Of a stretch of 64,000 nucleotides of DNA, positions 11,241 through 25,722 are shown in pieces. Source of the DNA: Diplosphaera chodatii (lineage: Eukaryota > Chlorophyta > Trebouxiophyceae > Prasiolales > Stichococcaceae). The position numbers and the translations under genes were made by a program. Each line of letters starts with the position of its first letter. The stretch's first letter is position 1. The notes under the pieces were generated by a model. The model had not been told where the DNA came from, searched no databases, and saw only the letters and a list, made by a program, of their open reading frames with translations. The stretch is taken from assembly GCA_032358165.1 (NCBI GenBank), contig JAALGY010000033.1:3224001-3288000 (forward strand), read 5' to 3'.

Positions 11241-11537
11241 GCGGCTGCAACACTGCTGCTCAGTTTTGCACAAAGTACGTCTGCAGGCACCTAGCTTATA
11301 TCTGCTACGTCCCCACATTGACCGGTAATAGCAACCACTGCTGGCATCGCTGTGACGCCGCTGCAAAAGCACGCTGCGGCCCCAGGCTCGGACCGCCTGA
11401 CTGATTGTGATGCACCTAGTGCGAGTAGCTTCAACAGTAGCTATTCATTCATGCATGCAGCCGAGATGCAGCGATTTGATCGGGCATCAAAGTAGGTCGT
11501 TTTGCCCGGTGATCGCAGCAGCATTGCTCCTGCAAGC

Positions 11538-14500
11538 ATGGCGGGCGGCACGCCCCCGCCCACGGCTTGGCAGGGTGGCAATGGCTATGCATCACCAAGT
11601 GCACCAAACTACAGCAGCCCACGCGCGGCATCCAGCGTGGTCAAACGGCCTGCGGATCTCGACACCGCCTCTGCTGCCTGGAAGCATGTCAACCGCATCG
11701 CAGGAGCGGACAACAAACAGACCGACCTCCTTGATCTGCTGCACAGTTCGGCTAGGGAGTCGCAGTACTCTTTCCAACCCCCTGGGGTGAGCTGGATCAT
11801 CGACATGCTGACATGCAAATACTGTCGAACATGGCAAGTCAATGGTGACGAACAGGAAGGTGCTGAGGCGGCGGCATACCACCAGCAGCATCGGCAGCGG
11901 CAGCTGTTTGCGATGTGTGACTGCCGACACCATGCTGGTGGGGACATGTCAGCTCTGCAGGCAGTTGCTCCCACGACGACACGTTTGGATGATGCATGCA
12001 GTGGCCGTCGCTGCTGCGGCCGCTCACGCAGCTGTCGGAGCTGCCGCAGCCCGTGCTGGAGCGGTACAATGCTGTGCAGACGGTCGCCTTCTGCGGCGTG
12101 TTCCCCGAGATCCGCCGAGCCTGGGCGTCCGTCGACAACGAGCTGTTCCTGTGGCGGCTCGATCGCTGGTGGGGGCCGATTTTTGCCTCCTGCAGGAGCG
12201 CTACAGCTGTACACATGAGCAGCTGCCCATATGCAGGCATGCATGTAGGTGCGTGCGGATGAACGTGACAGTACTGGGCGCAGGAACGATGTGCCAGTGA
12301 GCTATTCAGAGGAGCAGCAGGCAATTGCCACGGTGCAGCTGGTGCGGCCGCGGCCGGGCGTCTTTGCAGAGGCGATCGGCCACCTGCTGGTCATCTGCAC
12401 CACCACCGAGGCGAGCGGCAGCCTCGACACGATCTGATACACTGATCTCATGCAGATCATCGGCGCTTCACAATACCCTGCTTATAGCAGCTGACATCTG
12501 CTGTGAATTGCCATCATACGCGTGTCTCTGTATCATTTCATCTGCCTGCGTCTGCAGATCGTGCTGCTGGGGGTGGCCTGTGGGCCAGGGGCAAGCGGAC
12601 AGGGCGACCCCTACGTGGAGCTCACACTCCAGCCGCTGCCAGCTTATGCTGTCCCGTCTGACAATGTCATCATGACATGCGCTGCTGGCACCCGGTAGGT
12701 TTCAGGCTGAGACACCGCTGCACTCTGAACAGTGGGTCACTGCTGCAGCTGCTGGAGTGCATTCGTGATGTCGACTGCGATGGTATGCGAAGGTAGTTGA
12801 TTCAAATGTCAACGTTGATCAACAGGGGAGGGCGTATCTTCATGGGCGGGGCGGATGGGCGGCTGTATGAGCTGAAGTATGCAGCGGGCCGCAGCGCCGG
12901 CTGCAAAAAGGTGCAGCATCATCTTCCAGCCCGAGCGCGTGCTGAAACAACACATCCGCCAATGGCCGGCTGAGTCACGACAGAGATGTAACTCACAGCC
13001 ACTTTTGCAGGTGTGCCACACGGGCGGACTGTGGGACTACCTGCCGTCCTTCCTGCAGCGCGCAGCTAGCCCCATCGTGGAGCTGCTCGTGGACGACGCA
13101 CGCGGCGCTCTCTATGCCCGCACCGGCAACAATGAGGTGGAGATCATGCTCAAGACCTGATGCGCTCGTGTCCATCAACAACATATTGAGCCAATCGCCG
13201 TGTAGACGATTCAAGATGTGGCGGATGCTTCTGCGCTGTCGAGCGTTCAACGCAGTCTGTGATGTGTTATCCGCTGATGGTCGTAAGGTGCGTGCAAACC
13301 ATGCTTTCGGACAGCAGCCAACTCCATTTACAATGTGTGCTGCAGCTAGTGCTGTTTGACATTGGTCCCACCGGCAACGAGGGCCCGGTGCGCAAGGCAG
13401 AGCTGGCCGACCTGATGGCCAAGGCGGTCAATGCTCCTGGTGGTGAGGCTGCAGCAGCGCTTGCTTTGGATCATGCAGAACCTTCAAGCTCGTCCTGTAG
13501 CCAAAGCCATTCAACAAGTCGATGTCATACCGACTGTGTGCATCGCTGAGCGACTGCTGGCGCCTGCAACAACAGGCCGTGACATCTTTGGCGGGCGTAC
13601 TGCGAATGACAAGCAGGGCGCGGCCATCGCGCACATGACGGTCATCCCGCCGCGCGAGTCCAGCCGCCTGCACCTGCTGGTCGTCACGCTCGACGGCCGC
13701 CGCGTGTACTTCTCCATGCAAAGCTCTGCGATGCCTGGATCCATGGCGCAGGCTCCGCGCCCGTCTCACCTGCAGGTTCGCTAGACTCACAGAATAGCAG
13801 ATAAGAACTGGCTCGTGTTACCCTCGGCTCCCGTCATGGTGTCAAAAGTCATCGCACATTCTTCCACGCGTGGCTGGGCGGTGGAAGGCAATGTGGCTGG
13901 TCGCCGTATACTGTCTGCATATATAGACGGCGAACCGCAGCCTGTGCATGATCTGGCCTGCTTGTGCGCAGGTGGAGATCTGCCGCGGCCCGCCGCCGCA
14001 GCCCGGTGGGGCGCCCCAGGGCCGTGTTGGTCATGCGCCGCAGCAGCAATCAAAGTGCGGGTGTTGTAACTGTACTAAGCCGTACATAGTGCGCAGATGC
14101 GTGGTTGGTGCATGCCATTGAGGTGATTCTGCAAGCTGGTGGGTGTATGGTTGCAATCCTGCCTGCCATGATGATTCAGGGGTCTGGAGGTGGCAGCAGC
14201 ATGCTATCACAGGGTAGGCCTACTGCTGGCTGAGGCGGGCGGCCAGGTATGTTCCTGGATGACCTCTGCTATAAGACTATGGCTTAATAATTTGCCACGC
14301 TTCGTTGTCATGGGGTGGTTTCAGGGCCCGTGCATTTCGTCGGGCGTAATGTGACATATTGGTGTGGGCCGTCATCAGGACGGCCGCACAGGGTTGCTAG
14401 CCACTGCGCGGGATCACTCGGCTCCGCCGACTGCCACCGCCACCGGCGCCCTGACAGCCTCTGCAGCGCTGCGGGAAAGCGTAACAGAGCTGGGCATGGC

Positions 14501-17500
14501 CATCCCTGGTGAGAAGCCCCCAGCGCCTTCCTGCAAACTTCGGTTCACAGCAGGAGTGCAGTCCCCGCCTCTGCCGACAGATGTTGAAACCATTGACGCT
14601 TGACACGGTCACTGCATGCCACTATCCAGGCTCATGTGCAGGCCCCGCGTGCCTGCAGGTGAGACCTGCGCCATTCAGCCGCTGGAGGGCCCCAGGCCGC
14701 TGGCGGGCGCAACAGACTTTGCGTTGCAGGACGAGCTGCGCTCGCAGCTGTTCCTGCCAGCATCACGCTATGTGCTGGTGAGCCAGCCTGATTGCACTCT
14801 GCCCTGCCACAACAGCCCTCCCAACCTGCCTGGGCCAGCAGTATGCTGCACTCAGGGACCTGATAGCCATCATTCTGCTGTGCTACACTATGAACAGGTC
14901 AGCACCTCGGGCACGCTTCAGCTGGAGCGGCGGCGGCCTGTGGATGTGCTGTGGGCCATTCTTGAGGTCAGCCTCATCAGCAGAACGCAAGCCTGCAGCT
15001 GTGCATGCACAGATTCCACAAAGCTTATGCAGCACTGAGCTGCCCACTCCCCTATGTCCAACAGGAGCGCAGCCCTGCTAAACTGGAGGCCTTTTTCAGG
15101 GCGTTTGGCGCCGCTGAGGCCGCTTGCATGTGCTACCAGCTGGCCGCCGCGCCCTTGTCTGCTGTCCCTGCGGTGTGCCACCATCCACCGACGCGATTGC
15201 AAACCTCATTAAACAGCTCCACATCCTTGCTGCACGCACCAGCTTGAGCAGACTTAAATATCATGCTGACACTCAGTGGCTCAGCCCTGACTTGTAAAGT
15301 GTCCCGCAGGCGGTGCAGCAGGCGGCACGGGCTGCGCTGGAGGACGCAAACCTGGCAGGCGTGCCCGAGTCCCAGGCCGACAGCCAGCCAGCCGCTGAGC
15401 CCGAGCCCAGGCCAGGTACCCAGTGTCACTGTGACATGCCATACTTGGCAAAGGTGTAGGGGGCCACACTGTTGGCGTCGGGGTCCAGCATCCTTTGGGT
15501 GCAATGCTAACAGGGCGTCAATTCACCGCTCTCCAGGCGGCTTCGACATGGGGGCCGCGGTGCCGGTGGCGGAGCCGCGGTGGAGCGGCGCCCACCAGGG
15601 TTTAGCCCTGTTCCTGGCGCGGCTGCTCGCGCCGTTAGGAGACCGACCCCTGGCGGCGCCCGCCGACCCGCGGCGCCCCGACGGCATGCTCGCCTGCACC
15701 CTGCATCCAGACGCCCTGCAGGTGTGCTGCAACCTTGCCTTGCAATATCTTCTCATTGCACAGAGCTGCCCTTATGGCAGGCCACAACATGATGATCCAC
15801 CACAGAAGCAGCAGCGACATCTGCTCAGAGGCCTTACGAGGTGGCTGGCTGTGGCCGCTGGCGGCTGCCGGGAGCCTGTGAGTCTGGTGCGATCGCGCCC
15901 TGGGGGAGCAGGCTGACCGTTGCCTTGACCACGTCAGGAGGTGGAGGACCGGCTGCGGCTGCTGGCGGCGTTCCTGGGCGACGTCCTGAGCCGGGCACGC
16001 GCGCGCGCGGACTCGGGACGCGGCTGGTCCAGCCTGTTCGACACGCGGGGCGGCGGCGGCCGCAGCGGCGGGCTGCCGGCCGCCAAGCGGCCCCGCGTGG
16101 AGGAGGCAGCAAAGCAGGAGCTGCAGCGGTGAGCAGACATGGTAGCCACAGGAGTAGGGACAGTGTATGCAACGAAGTGCTCATGCTGAACAGCAGTCGT
16201 GATGTCATGATCAGCTTGCCGCAACCTCATGAGGTTGCCAGGCAGGAAGCATGGCGGGTTAGGACAACTGAAGTGCTAACGCTCCAGACACCACCTGGAG
16301 CCCGGACACTGACATTCTTCAACGGTGCACTCGCGTCACGGTGCACACACCTAGCATGAGCGTCTTGGCCCTCAACCGTACAGGACGGCAGAGATTGCAA
16401 CATTAGCGCAGCGGGCAGCGGAGGGTGCGTTCCTGGTGCGGCTGCTGTCGGCGCACCACCTGGGGCGCCTGGCCGCCCGGCTGCCCCCAGACACGCAGCA
16501 GGTGCGGTTCCTGCAGGGCTGCAGACTGTCCGCTGACCGACGTCTTCCGCTGCCGTGTGCGCCGCGGACATCGTGCCGGTTGCTGCATCGTCGCGCCGTC
16601 AACTTGACGGTGGTTGCAACCCGGATGCCTGCCGAGCATGCCTTGCATACGTGTGCAGACGCTGCGGCGTGTGACGCTGCGGGAGCTGGCGGCCACGCCC
16701 GAGGGCGAGGCGCTGGCGGCGCAGCTCATCAGCGTGCTCAACACCGAGCACCTCTCAGCACCAGGTGGGTGTGCAGGCAGGGTTTTTGGAACACTAAAGC
16801 CGCAATGTCAGTGCTGTGCATGCCCGTCTGCGAGTCTATGTTGTGCTGGCAAACTCAGTGCTCGCCGCTGTGCAGGCAGCGCAGCAGACGACCTCGCAGG
16901 CCAGCTGCAGGGCGGCGCCCCGGCCTTCTTCAAGGTGGCCCAATACAGCCGTAGCACTTGCCGCTGCATGTTCATGACTCAGCTGCCAGTCACCACCCTA
17001 CATTGCTGCCTGGCATGCTATGGGCTATGCCTACTTTCGCCTTGTGCCATGATAGTGCGGGCAGAAAGCTTTTGCAAGCTGCCGACCCTCCGTCTGCATG
17101 GCGTCGATCACGAAATGTGTCCTTGCTGCTGTCAGGCGGACGACCGGACGTTCTACAAGGCGGCGGGGCTGCTGCGGCGGGCGGAGGGCGCGGCGAACGG
17201 CGCCGAGCGGGCCCAGCTGGCGGGCCAGGCGCTGCAGCTCATGGGGCGGGTGCCGGCGGCGGTGGACCTGGGGGTGGTGGCCCCCCAGCTGGCGCTCCTG
17301 GGCGCCTGGGACGGCGTCGTCAGCCTGCCCCTCCAGGTGCGGCCGGCCCCCCCTGGGCTGGCTCCGCCCGCCCCGCATTTGCAGCAGGCCACCGCCGCAG
17401 GCGTGCTGTGCTGCCTGCACGCACTTCAAGGCCAGGCACCGCCCCGTAAGGTCACCTGGAGGCTTGGGCCTATGTGTGGGGCGCCGCATGTACAGCTGAC

Positions 17501-20500
17501 AGCGGCAAGCCCCCCTGTGCAGAAAGCGGCGGCGGTGGACCCGGACAACCAGGCCAGCGTGCCCGGGGAGGCGGGGGCGGCCGCCCGCCAGGCGCGCCTG
17601 GACGCCTGCTACGCCCCCGTGGCCGCCGTCATCCGCTTCCTGGTGCGGCCCCGTGTCTTTCTAAAGCGCAGGGTCCTGCTCAACCTGTGTCGCGGCCCTG
17701 CAGAGGTTGCTTCCATTATTTCAACACAATGTTCACTCCACACCAGAGGGTGCCCACTGCGCTCTTGCATGGTGCAGGTCAACCCGAAGGACGAGGCGGC
17801 GCTGGCGGTGGTGCACCGGGACCCGGGGCTCTCACCAGAACAGCGCGCCCAGAGCCTGCAGACGCTGCTGCAGGTGACGACAGATGTGATCACCTGCAGC
17901 TCGACACTGACATGCAGCACCAAGCCAGTCGACCCTTTGCTGCCGTGCGACTTTGACCACATCCTTTGGGATGTTGGTTTCATTGGGGTCCCATGATGTC
18001 GCGTGGCATGCTGTTAGAGGATGTGGCCCAGCAGTCAGCCTGCGTGCTGCCGGCGCTGGTGGACTGCGGACGCACATGTGGCCTGTCACAGCAGACGGCC
18101 CAGTGCCACTGGTTGTGCGGCCAGGGTGTGCTGCAGGGGACACGACGTCGACGCGCCGCTGGCCCTCCAGCCCATGAGCCGTGCACCTTACGTCATGCTG
18201 GCTTGCGCCCGCAGTCGGCGGCCGCCGCGGGGGACCCCTTCTTCCACGAGGTGGTGTACTCCACGCTGGTCGACGTGGGCGCCAGCCGGCAGCTGCTCGG
18301 GCTGGACTCCCGCTCGGCGCACCTGGAGCCCTTCCTGCGCCGCACCGGCGGCCTGGACGGCGCCAGCCCCGGCGTCCCCCTCCCAGCGCTGGGCCCCGAC
18401 CAGGTGAGGCTGGGTTGTTTGGCCACGGTTGCTCAGAGTGATACCAGCACCTGTCAGCTGCGCTTGCCAAACTCAAACGATGATGCTGATCCTGCATGTA
18501 AACCCTAGAGGCAGTCCCCTTTCCGACCGGTTCCGAACAGTCAGGAAGCGTCGGGTCTCATCTAGCTGCGTGCGGGTGCGACAGGTCCGGTCGGCGGGCC
18601 TGCTGGCGCAGCTGTACGTGCAGCGGGGCGCCTTCGACCGCGCGGCGGCGGTGCACGAGGCGCTGGCGCTGCGCAGGTCGGGCGGCAGCCAGGGCGAGGA
18701 GGTCTCCCTGCAGCAGCGCGTGGACGCCCTGCGCGACGCAGTGCTGCAGGCGCGCCGCCCCACAGCCCGGGTCCACCCGCCCCCAGCCCGATGCTGGGTC
18801 TCTGTTGCTCTCAGTTTTAGCACCGCACACGATTGCAGGCCTTGAGGAAGATGTGCCTCAGTGTCGTGATCTTCGTAGGCACATGCTCAGCTTGTGACAG
18901 ATGCAGCGTCGCAGCAAGCACACTGTCTCGCTGTGTTCTCGTGCAACCCCTTGCGCCTGCGCCAAAGCGTCGTAACAACTCGCGCTGCAGGCGCGCAGCC
19001 ACGGGCACGCGGGGCTGGTGGAGCGGCTGGAGGGGCGGCTGCGGGTCATGGAGCTGCAGCAGCGGCTGGCCGAGGCGCTCGCACAGCGGGCGGAGGCGGC
19101 TGCCGGCGAGGACGGCAGCAACGGCCGCGCCGGTGGGGACTGTCGAGCCGGAGACGTGCCGCATCGCCAACTCGCTCCGCACCCTGCTGGCTGTGAGCTG
19201 CTGCAGAGTGGCCGCATCCTGGGAAGCAGATATGGCATGCTTTTCGCAAGGCTCGCTGTGCCGCTCCCTCGTCAGGCAATGGCGCGGGCGAGGCGGCAGC
19301 GCACCTGCAGGAGTCGCCGATGGAGCTCGCGGACCTGTACAACGACTACGCTGCACACTTCCAGGTACATCCTACTGCTGCACCGCCATCATCACCCCCA
19401 CATCCTGTTTCATATGTTATGCGGTATAAGCTTGCTGTCAGTCGAACGACGCAGCTGGTTGAGCGCGCTCGCGTACGCCCCCGCAGCTGTGGGGCCTGTG
19501 CCTGGAGATGGTGGATGTGGCGGGGTACTCCGACCCGGAGTACGTGCGGCAGCTGTGGGACGTGCACCTCAAAGCCATCGTGGACGCAGCCGCGCAGTCA
19601 GGTGGAGCTCCCAGCCCAGGCGGCGGCGTCAGTTGATGCGGCCAGCAGTGTAGCGAAAATCAGCATCTTCCTCCGGTTGTCCGTTGAGTCCGACCATATG
19701 CCCGTCATCGCTGTGCACTCTTGATGACGCAAGCCGTGCGTCGCGTAGGTGGTGGCGAGGACGGGGACACCACACCAGGCCTTGCTGCAGCCGCTGCCGA
19801 GGTGGAGGCCCTGGGGCAGCGCTTCTACCCCAGCACCAGCAGGTGGTCATCATGACCCTCACACGAAGCTGTATAAGGTCGCAGATGCATGCATGCTGCT
19901 GGGATGCACGCGATATCAATTTGTAGCAGCCTATACTGTCGGACCCTAGGTGCATTGTGCCCTATACTGTGGTGTAGGCCAGTTAGCCGAGTCCACCTTG
20001 CTGAGTCAGTGTCCTGCCCTGGTCATGCAGCTTCCCTGCCGCTCATGTGGTGCTGCGGCTGGAGCAGATTGCTGCGGGGCAGTGGCCGGAGAAGGGGGAG
20101 GCGTCCGACGGCGACCGCGCCGCCCGAGCCGTCATCAAGGTGCGCACCCCCCATGATCGCCTTCATTCAAGCCCTTGCCATCATGGGGCCACCACAGATC
20201 GCCTCATGGTCCCAACAGCAGTGCAGTTCGTGGCAATGTGGACTGCTATGATCTGCTTCAGACTTGCTTTGAACGACCCCTTGGTTGGGAGGCCTCCAGC
20301 TTTGCCACCAGCTTTGGCTCGTCTGCAGGCAACCCGAGACCCGTTCGAGGCGCGCAAGGTGTACGATGAGGTGCTGGCGCTGCGGGGTGGGACGGCGGGC
20401 GGCGACGAGGCCCACGCGCCGCTGCTGCGGCTGCGCCTGCTGCGCTCCGCGCTGGCGGTGCTGCGGGACGCTGCGGTGCGCCTGAGTGTGCTATGATGCA

Positions 20501-20837
20501 ACATCGATGGCCGTCACGCCTGCAGCATGTGTGCATGGCGCAGGCAGCTGCCTGATTATCATTCGGGCAGCCACGCTAACGGCAGCAGTTCTCCTGATCT
20601 GCGTCGAGCCTGCGTCCGCTGCGTGCGCAGGGCCAGCTGTCACAGCAGATGCCGGCGTACGGGGCGTTCAGCGGGGGCCGCGCCAACAGTGGGCGCCAGG
20701 CGCGCGCCCTGGACGAGGCCGCGGAGGCGCACCTGACCGAAGTCCGGCGGCTGCCGCCGTCGCCGGAGGCCGACACCCTGGCGGAGGATCTGGAGGCTTT
20801 GCGGCACTCGCTGTCTGGCCGCGCCGCGACGTTCTGA
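11538..20837 (+). CDS. NUP155: Nuclear pore complex protein Nup155 (Nup170/Nup157 family)
   Basis: Large inner-ring scaffold nucleoporin linking the pore to the nuclear membrane. The N-terminal exon has DLDTASAAWKHVNRIAG and DLLDLLHSS. Then comes a beta-propeller (Nup133/Nup155-like N domain): LERYNAVQTVAFCGVFPEIR, NELFLWRLDRW, GRIFMGGADGRLYELKY, CHTGGLWDYLPSFLQ, VELLVDDARGALYARTGNNE and AAIAHMTVIPPRESSRLHLL. The C-terminal alpha-solenoid runs from about 14.6 kb, with RRPVDVLWAILE, AFFRAFGAAEAACMCYQLA, DPFFHEVVYSTLVDVGASRQ, LDSRSAHLEPFL, GLLAQLYVQRGAFDRAAAVH and ELADLYNDYAAHFQ, ending SLSGRAATF. There are well over 20 exons. Several Ala/Gly/Arg-rich inserts make some coding/intron limits between 15.3 and 18.2 kb uncertain. 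No other gene is needed to explain this 9.3 kb. Confidence 0.85.
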
Positions 20838-21374
20838 CCGGGGGTGGTGGAGTGTGTGCGGCCTCGCTTGCTGGGCAGTAGCCGGGCGACTCTGCGGCAG
20901 CGTCCAGTGAGTCCTTAGGGCCATGTTCCTGGGGCCCTTTGTGACACACGTACGGTATTTGGCGTGGGTGGTGACCTAGGATGAGATGTCAAACCTATTC
21001 TGTTGAAGGGTTCATCAAAGAGACAGGAGGGATCGATTACATCTGGGATTGTCAAGAGTTCACAGTGACCGTGAGCGAACAAGAAAAAGCACACACCATC
21101 AGATCCAAACATCCACTGCTGTTCAGACACAGGTCAGTATACAAAATTGCCACAATGGCGGCTGACAGACGCCATTGCTGTACAGTGTCACAGCACTGTT
21201 GCCGCAGCCGGTGGCTCTGGCAGACAGCTTCATCCTCCTGCTACCGCTGGCACATCACTTGGCCTTTCGGTTAAGCTCCTTGTACCTGCAGCAGCAAGGG
21301 CACTACGCTTGCAAATGCATGCCAGTACCCATTGTAGGTGTGCCCACGTCAACATGTAGCCCGACCTGATCAAA
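20838..21374. other. Intergenic between convergent stops
   Basis: Lies between the stop codons of Nup155 (+) and the acyl-CoA synthetase (-), so it should hold both 3' UTRs. It is slightly AT-richer from about 20985 to 21130. No RNA gene or repeat was recognised. Confidence 0.5.
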
Positions 21375-24300
21375 CTACAATACACCATCATCAGAGGAAA
21401 CAGGGCACATGCAGACATGCCACTTGAAGACGCACAGTGCGTCTATCTCCTTCTGGTACTTCTTCTGCAGCTGCGGCCGCTTGAGCTTCATGGACGGCGT
21501 GACTACATCGTCCTCCACCTGCATCGATCACGCCGCGCATGCAGCCTCGGACAGTGAGCATGTTCTGGGAGTTCGGTGAGGCCAGCCATGCAGTAGAGCA
21601 GGTCAGCGTCTTTGAGCAGCACAAGACTTCGATACATAGCAGTGCTAAAGTTTGCCTGTCCTGAGACCCACATCAGCAAAGCAAAACATAGAATCAGCCG
21701 TCAACCCACCGAGAAGGGGGTGGGCTCCAGGATGACACCCCGCACCGCCTCAAAGCCCTTGAGCCGCTTGGCCTTGTTGGTCTTGGACAGCTGTGCCGTC
21801 ACATAGTCCGCTGCCTGCAGCGTTTGGCGAACAACGTGTTTCGGCAGCTGCAGCTTCTCAACCAGTGAGTCGTTGCGACTCCCTGGTCATGCTCGGTGCC
21901 AATGGGCAATGTGGGCATGGATGAGATGCGCCAACTAGCTGTCACTCGACCCTGGACCCGCGCACATCAAATGGCAGGCGAACCACAACAGAGACTTTTG
22001 GCATATGACGTGCCCCATGCGATGTTGCCACTGAAGAGCGGGGAATGCTCGGGCGTGCACCTTGGAGTTGTTGCACAGCTCCTCGAAGGAGGCGCTGCCG
22101 AGGCCGTTGTCGGACGCCCAGGCGGTGATCGCCTTCTTGTCGGGCACCACCACCGCCACCAGCACATTCTCGTACGAGTTGCCGTACACCCTGGGCGTGA
22201 CACGACAAGCAACGCATCAGTCGCCCGTCCAATGGTTGCGAAACCATACTCTGTGCCGTGCGAGATGCGCGTCCAGCAGGTGCGCTTTGCGAGACCTGCA
22301 AGGCGATCCTCAGGAGGCCCAGCAGCAGCAGCAGCATCCAGCCTGCACATTAGCAAGCTGTGAGCGTGTAAGCCAGGCCGCCCACCAGATCTGCTCGATG
22401 ACGTCGGTGTCGCTGTAGTCCGTCTCCAGCTTCTCCACTGCGATGTACTCGCCTGCACAGCAGCAGGTGCAAACTTGACCAGCAGGTCTAGCCGTTGAGG
22501 TCACTACCCGGAGCCAGCGCAGCACATGGTTGTAATTTGCAGCAGCACACGCCACACGACAGCACTGTCTGCCCACCCTGCGCCAGCTTGAAGATGTTCT
22601 TCATGCGGTCGATGATGCGCAGGCCGCCCGCCGGCGTCAGCTCCCCGATGTCGCCCGTGTGGAAGAAGCCGTCCTGGTCTGCAGCCGCGACACATGCGCA
22701 GGTCGACTGGCGCCATGCACAGAACACGAGTGTGGACTGGCAGCCTCATCGCATGCTGGGGCAGTGGCAGTCCCACTGGTGCAAGCATGCAGGCTGCATG
22801 CGGGCCGGCCGTACACCTGCAATCTGATCATTCGTATCTACACCCCCACCGTAGGTCACATCATCTTGCCATACTGTTGTTTCAGCAACCCACCGAAGGA
22901 CTCCTTGGTCTTGTCCTCCATCTTGAAGTAGCCCTTGAAGACCATGGGGCCGCGGATGCAGATCTCACCGCGCGGCGGGTCCGCGGCCGGGTCGTACCCC
23001 ATCTCTGTGGCTGCCTGCACTTGGCACGGTGCGGCATCGAAAGTCGCCGCTGTGGTGGTGACAGTCCGCACACAGGCGCTGGCGGTGCTGCAGCATGCCA
23101 CCTGAGAGAATCACAGACATCGTGCCCACATTTCTGCATTACAGCAAGTATCCAGCATGACAAGTGCGGGCTCACCTGGAAGCGGAACTCGGTGGCGGGG
23201 AGCGGCGGGCCGACGGTGCCCGCATGCCGCTTGGGCGGCGGGTGCGTGAAGAACGAAGCCGCACACCTGCATTGCATCACGTTGGCCCAGATCACAGGCC
23301 TGCCAGCCTGCATGCACGCTGCGTGGTTTGCCCTGGGTGTAGCAGCCAGCCCGCTGTGGATTGGTCGGCGACAGCGCAATGAGTGGTTTGCGGTCAGCAG
23401 GGCAGGGACAGCAAGCCACAGGCAGCTGGCGCGCGCACGTCTCTGTGAGGCCGTAGCCCTGCAGCACGGGGCAGCACAGCGCGATCTGGAGGTACTCCTG
23501 CACGCGGCCCGCCAGCGGCGCGCCGCCCGAGACCACGAACCGCAGCCGCCCGCCGAAGCCCTTGCGCACGCTGTCAAACACCACCGAGTCCAGCCACGGC
23601 GCCGCCTGCAGACATCCGCAGAGCTGCGGTGACAACCCTTGCCCGTCGCTTTGGACCTTGCTGTTTTGTGTGGCAGTGGGCTTTGTGGGCTCCGGTTCTG
23701 GTCTTGCCGATGAGGCAAATGAGTCTTGTGGATGCTCCCGCACCCATCTGTGCTAGCCTGCACAGCAGCCTGCAAAGCGGCTCACCTTGCCAGCTTTGGC
23801 GGTGTGCTACACACACAGCATTGTCGTCAGCTTTGGGGTGTACAGCATCTGCGATAGCCGTTCAGTCAGGTGTGCAGCATCGCTGCACTTTCGCCAGACA
23901 CCAGGGTGACGCATGCATGGTGCAAGGCTCTCACGCTTTCCACGGCGGCGCCCATATGGATGCGCAGCTGCTTCCAGCGGAAGGCCAGCCCGAAGATGAG
24001 GCGCGTCAGCAGGCCCTTGCCCTTCACCTTGGCGTCGATGCCGGCCTGGATGCGCTCCAGCACTCGGGGCACGGCGATGAACAGCGTCGGCCGCAGCGCC
24101 GCCACGTCGTCCGTGATCTTCCGTGTGTTGCCCTGGTAGTAGCCGATGCGGGCGCCCGAGTACAGGGCAAACTCCTCCACGATGCGGTCGAAGATGTGCG
24201 CCAGCGGCAGATACGACAGCGTCGAGTCCTCCGGCGTCACCTCGATGCCGATGTGCTCTGTGTATGTCTGCAGCGCCGCGATGCCGCTCACGACATTCTC

Positions 24301-25722
24301 GTGTGTCACCTCCACCCCCTTGGGCGCTCCCGTCGTGCCGCTGGTGTACATGATGGTGCAGGGGTCCTGGGGGCCGGGCGGGACGGGGTCCTTGGGCTTT
24401 TCGCGCCCCAGCTGCTCGAACTCGGCGAAGCTGTGCAGCGGCACCTTGGCGCTTTTGAGCGCCTTGCGGTCCTCGTCGCTCGGCTCACCAGCGCCCCAGT
24501 ACACCACCGCCTTGGTCTTCTGCTTCAGCTTCGGCAGCACCTGCCCACACGAGGGCAGCCCTGGTGGTCCTAATGGTTTGCAGCATAGTGATGTGCACGG
24601 CATGGCCTGAGCAAGCAATGGCAGCTGTGCGCCTGCATCTGGTCTTCAGCAATGGCATGGCATGATCACCGGCGCACGCACACGCTGCAGTCACCTGGAC
24701 AAACTCGTGCAGCTTGGCCACATCGATGAACACCAGCTCCACGCCAGCGTGATTGACGATGTACTCCACGGCGTTCTCGCCCAGCGAGTCGTACAGCGGC
24801 ACTGCATGCAGCAGGTGACATGAGTGAGTTTGCGAGCGCTGCCTTGGCAGCAGGGGTAAACGGATGTAGTGGGCCCAGTCGCATCCTGACTGCAGTCCGC
24901 CACGCTAGACCACATAACATGGTTCGTGGTGCTGATAGTGCTGCTCACCGATGTAGATGCTGTAGTAGTTGCCCGCCTGCATTGCCAGCATCCACTCCAC
25001 CGTGTTGCCCGAGAAGATGCCGACACGGCCTGGACGAATGGACACCGGGTTGAAGGTTTTGTCACGGGTGCCGTTGACCGCTTGATGTCAAACTGCTGTG
25101 CACGCGAGGTCAACCAGCCAAGCAAGCAGCCTGTTCTGCTGTGGAGGCGCCCAAATGTGGCACTCACTTTTTGACTTGACGCCGCTGGCCAGGATGGCAG
25201 AGCCAATGGCCTTCACTTTGTCTGCAGCATCAGGGCAATGCAATACTTAGTGTGTAATGAGGAACACACGTTGCCATGCTCGTGAATAACGTCATGCAAT
25301 GCATGTACATGCACGACATGATGCCACACGGCACATACCCTGCACTTGGCTGTAAGTCAGCCATTCATACGGCCCGGCCTTGCCATCCGTCATTGGCCGC
25401 CAGCCCAGCGCCGGCTTCTCGCCGTGCTTCTTTACGCTCTGCTCCAGGGACTCGTACAGCGTCTTGACACCCGGCAGCGTCGGGAACCCATCCTTCGAGC
25501 TGCAGTGACATGCTTCTTGTTGACCGCCACGGGAAGTGCATGAACCTCGTTGGAAGGTAAGCGTGCGATCTCAGATCAGATAGGAAGCTTTCTTGGCGTA
25601 GTTGAAAGCTCTCACCTGACGGCACGGTACGTGGGTCCCACGGCCTCATCATTGCCCTGCTTGGGGCGCCCGGGCGCTGTGACCACCACCTCCCCTCCCA
25701 CCACATCACCAACCTCCGTCAT
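21375..25722 (-). CDS. Long-chain acyl-CoA synthetase (AMP-forming, ANL superfamily)
   Basis: Activates long-chain fatty acids to acyl-CoA using ATP and CoA, for lipid synthesis or beta-oxidation. Start [20 protein letters not shown]; a phase-2 join gives [20 protein letters not shown]. Further exons give [40 protein letters not shown] and [20 protein letters not shown]. The AMP-binding P-loop is [20 protein letters not shown]. Then come [104 protein letters not shown], and the C-terminal domain to [18 protein letters not shown]. The model ends with a short Cys-containing tail (stop 21375) and no SKL-type peroxisomal signal, so a membrane or ER location is as likely as the peroxisome. All expected ANL motifs are intact. 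Confidence 0.9.

Noticed and set aside
22694..23632. 312-codon plus frame opposite the acyl-CoA synthetase
   Set aside because: It is the antisense shadow of conserved synthetase exons; the minus strand carries all ANL motifs.
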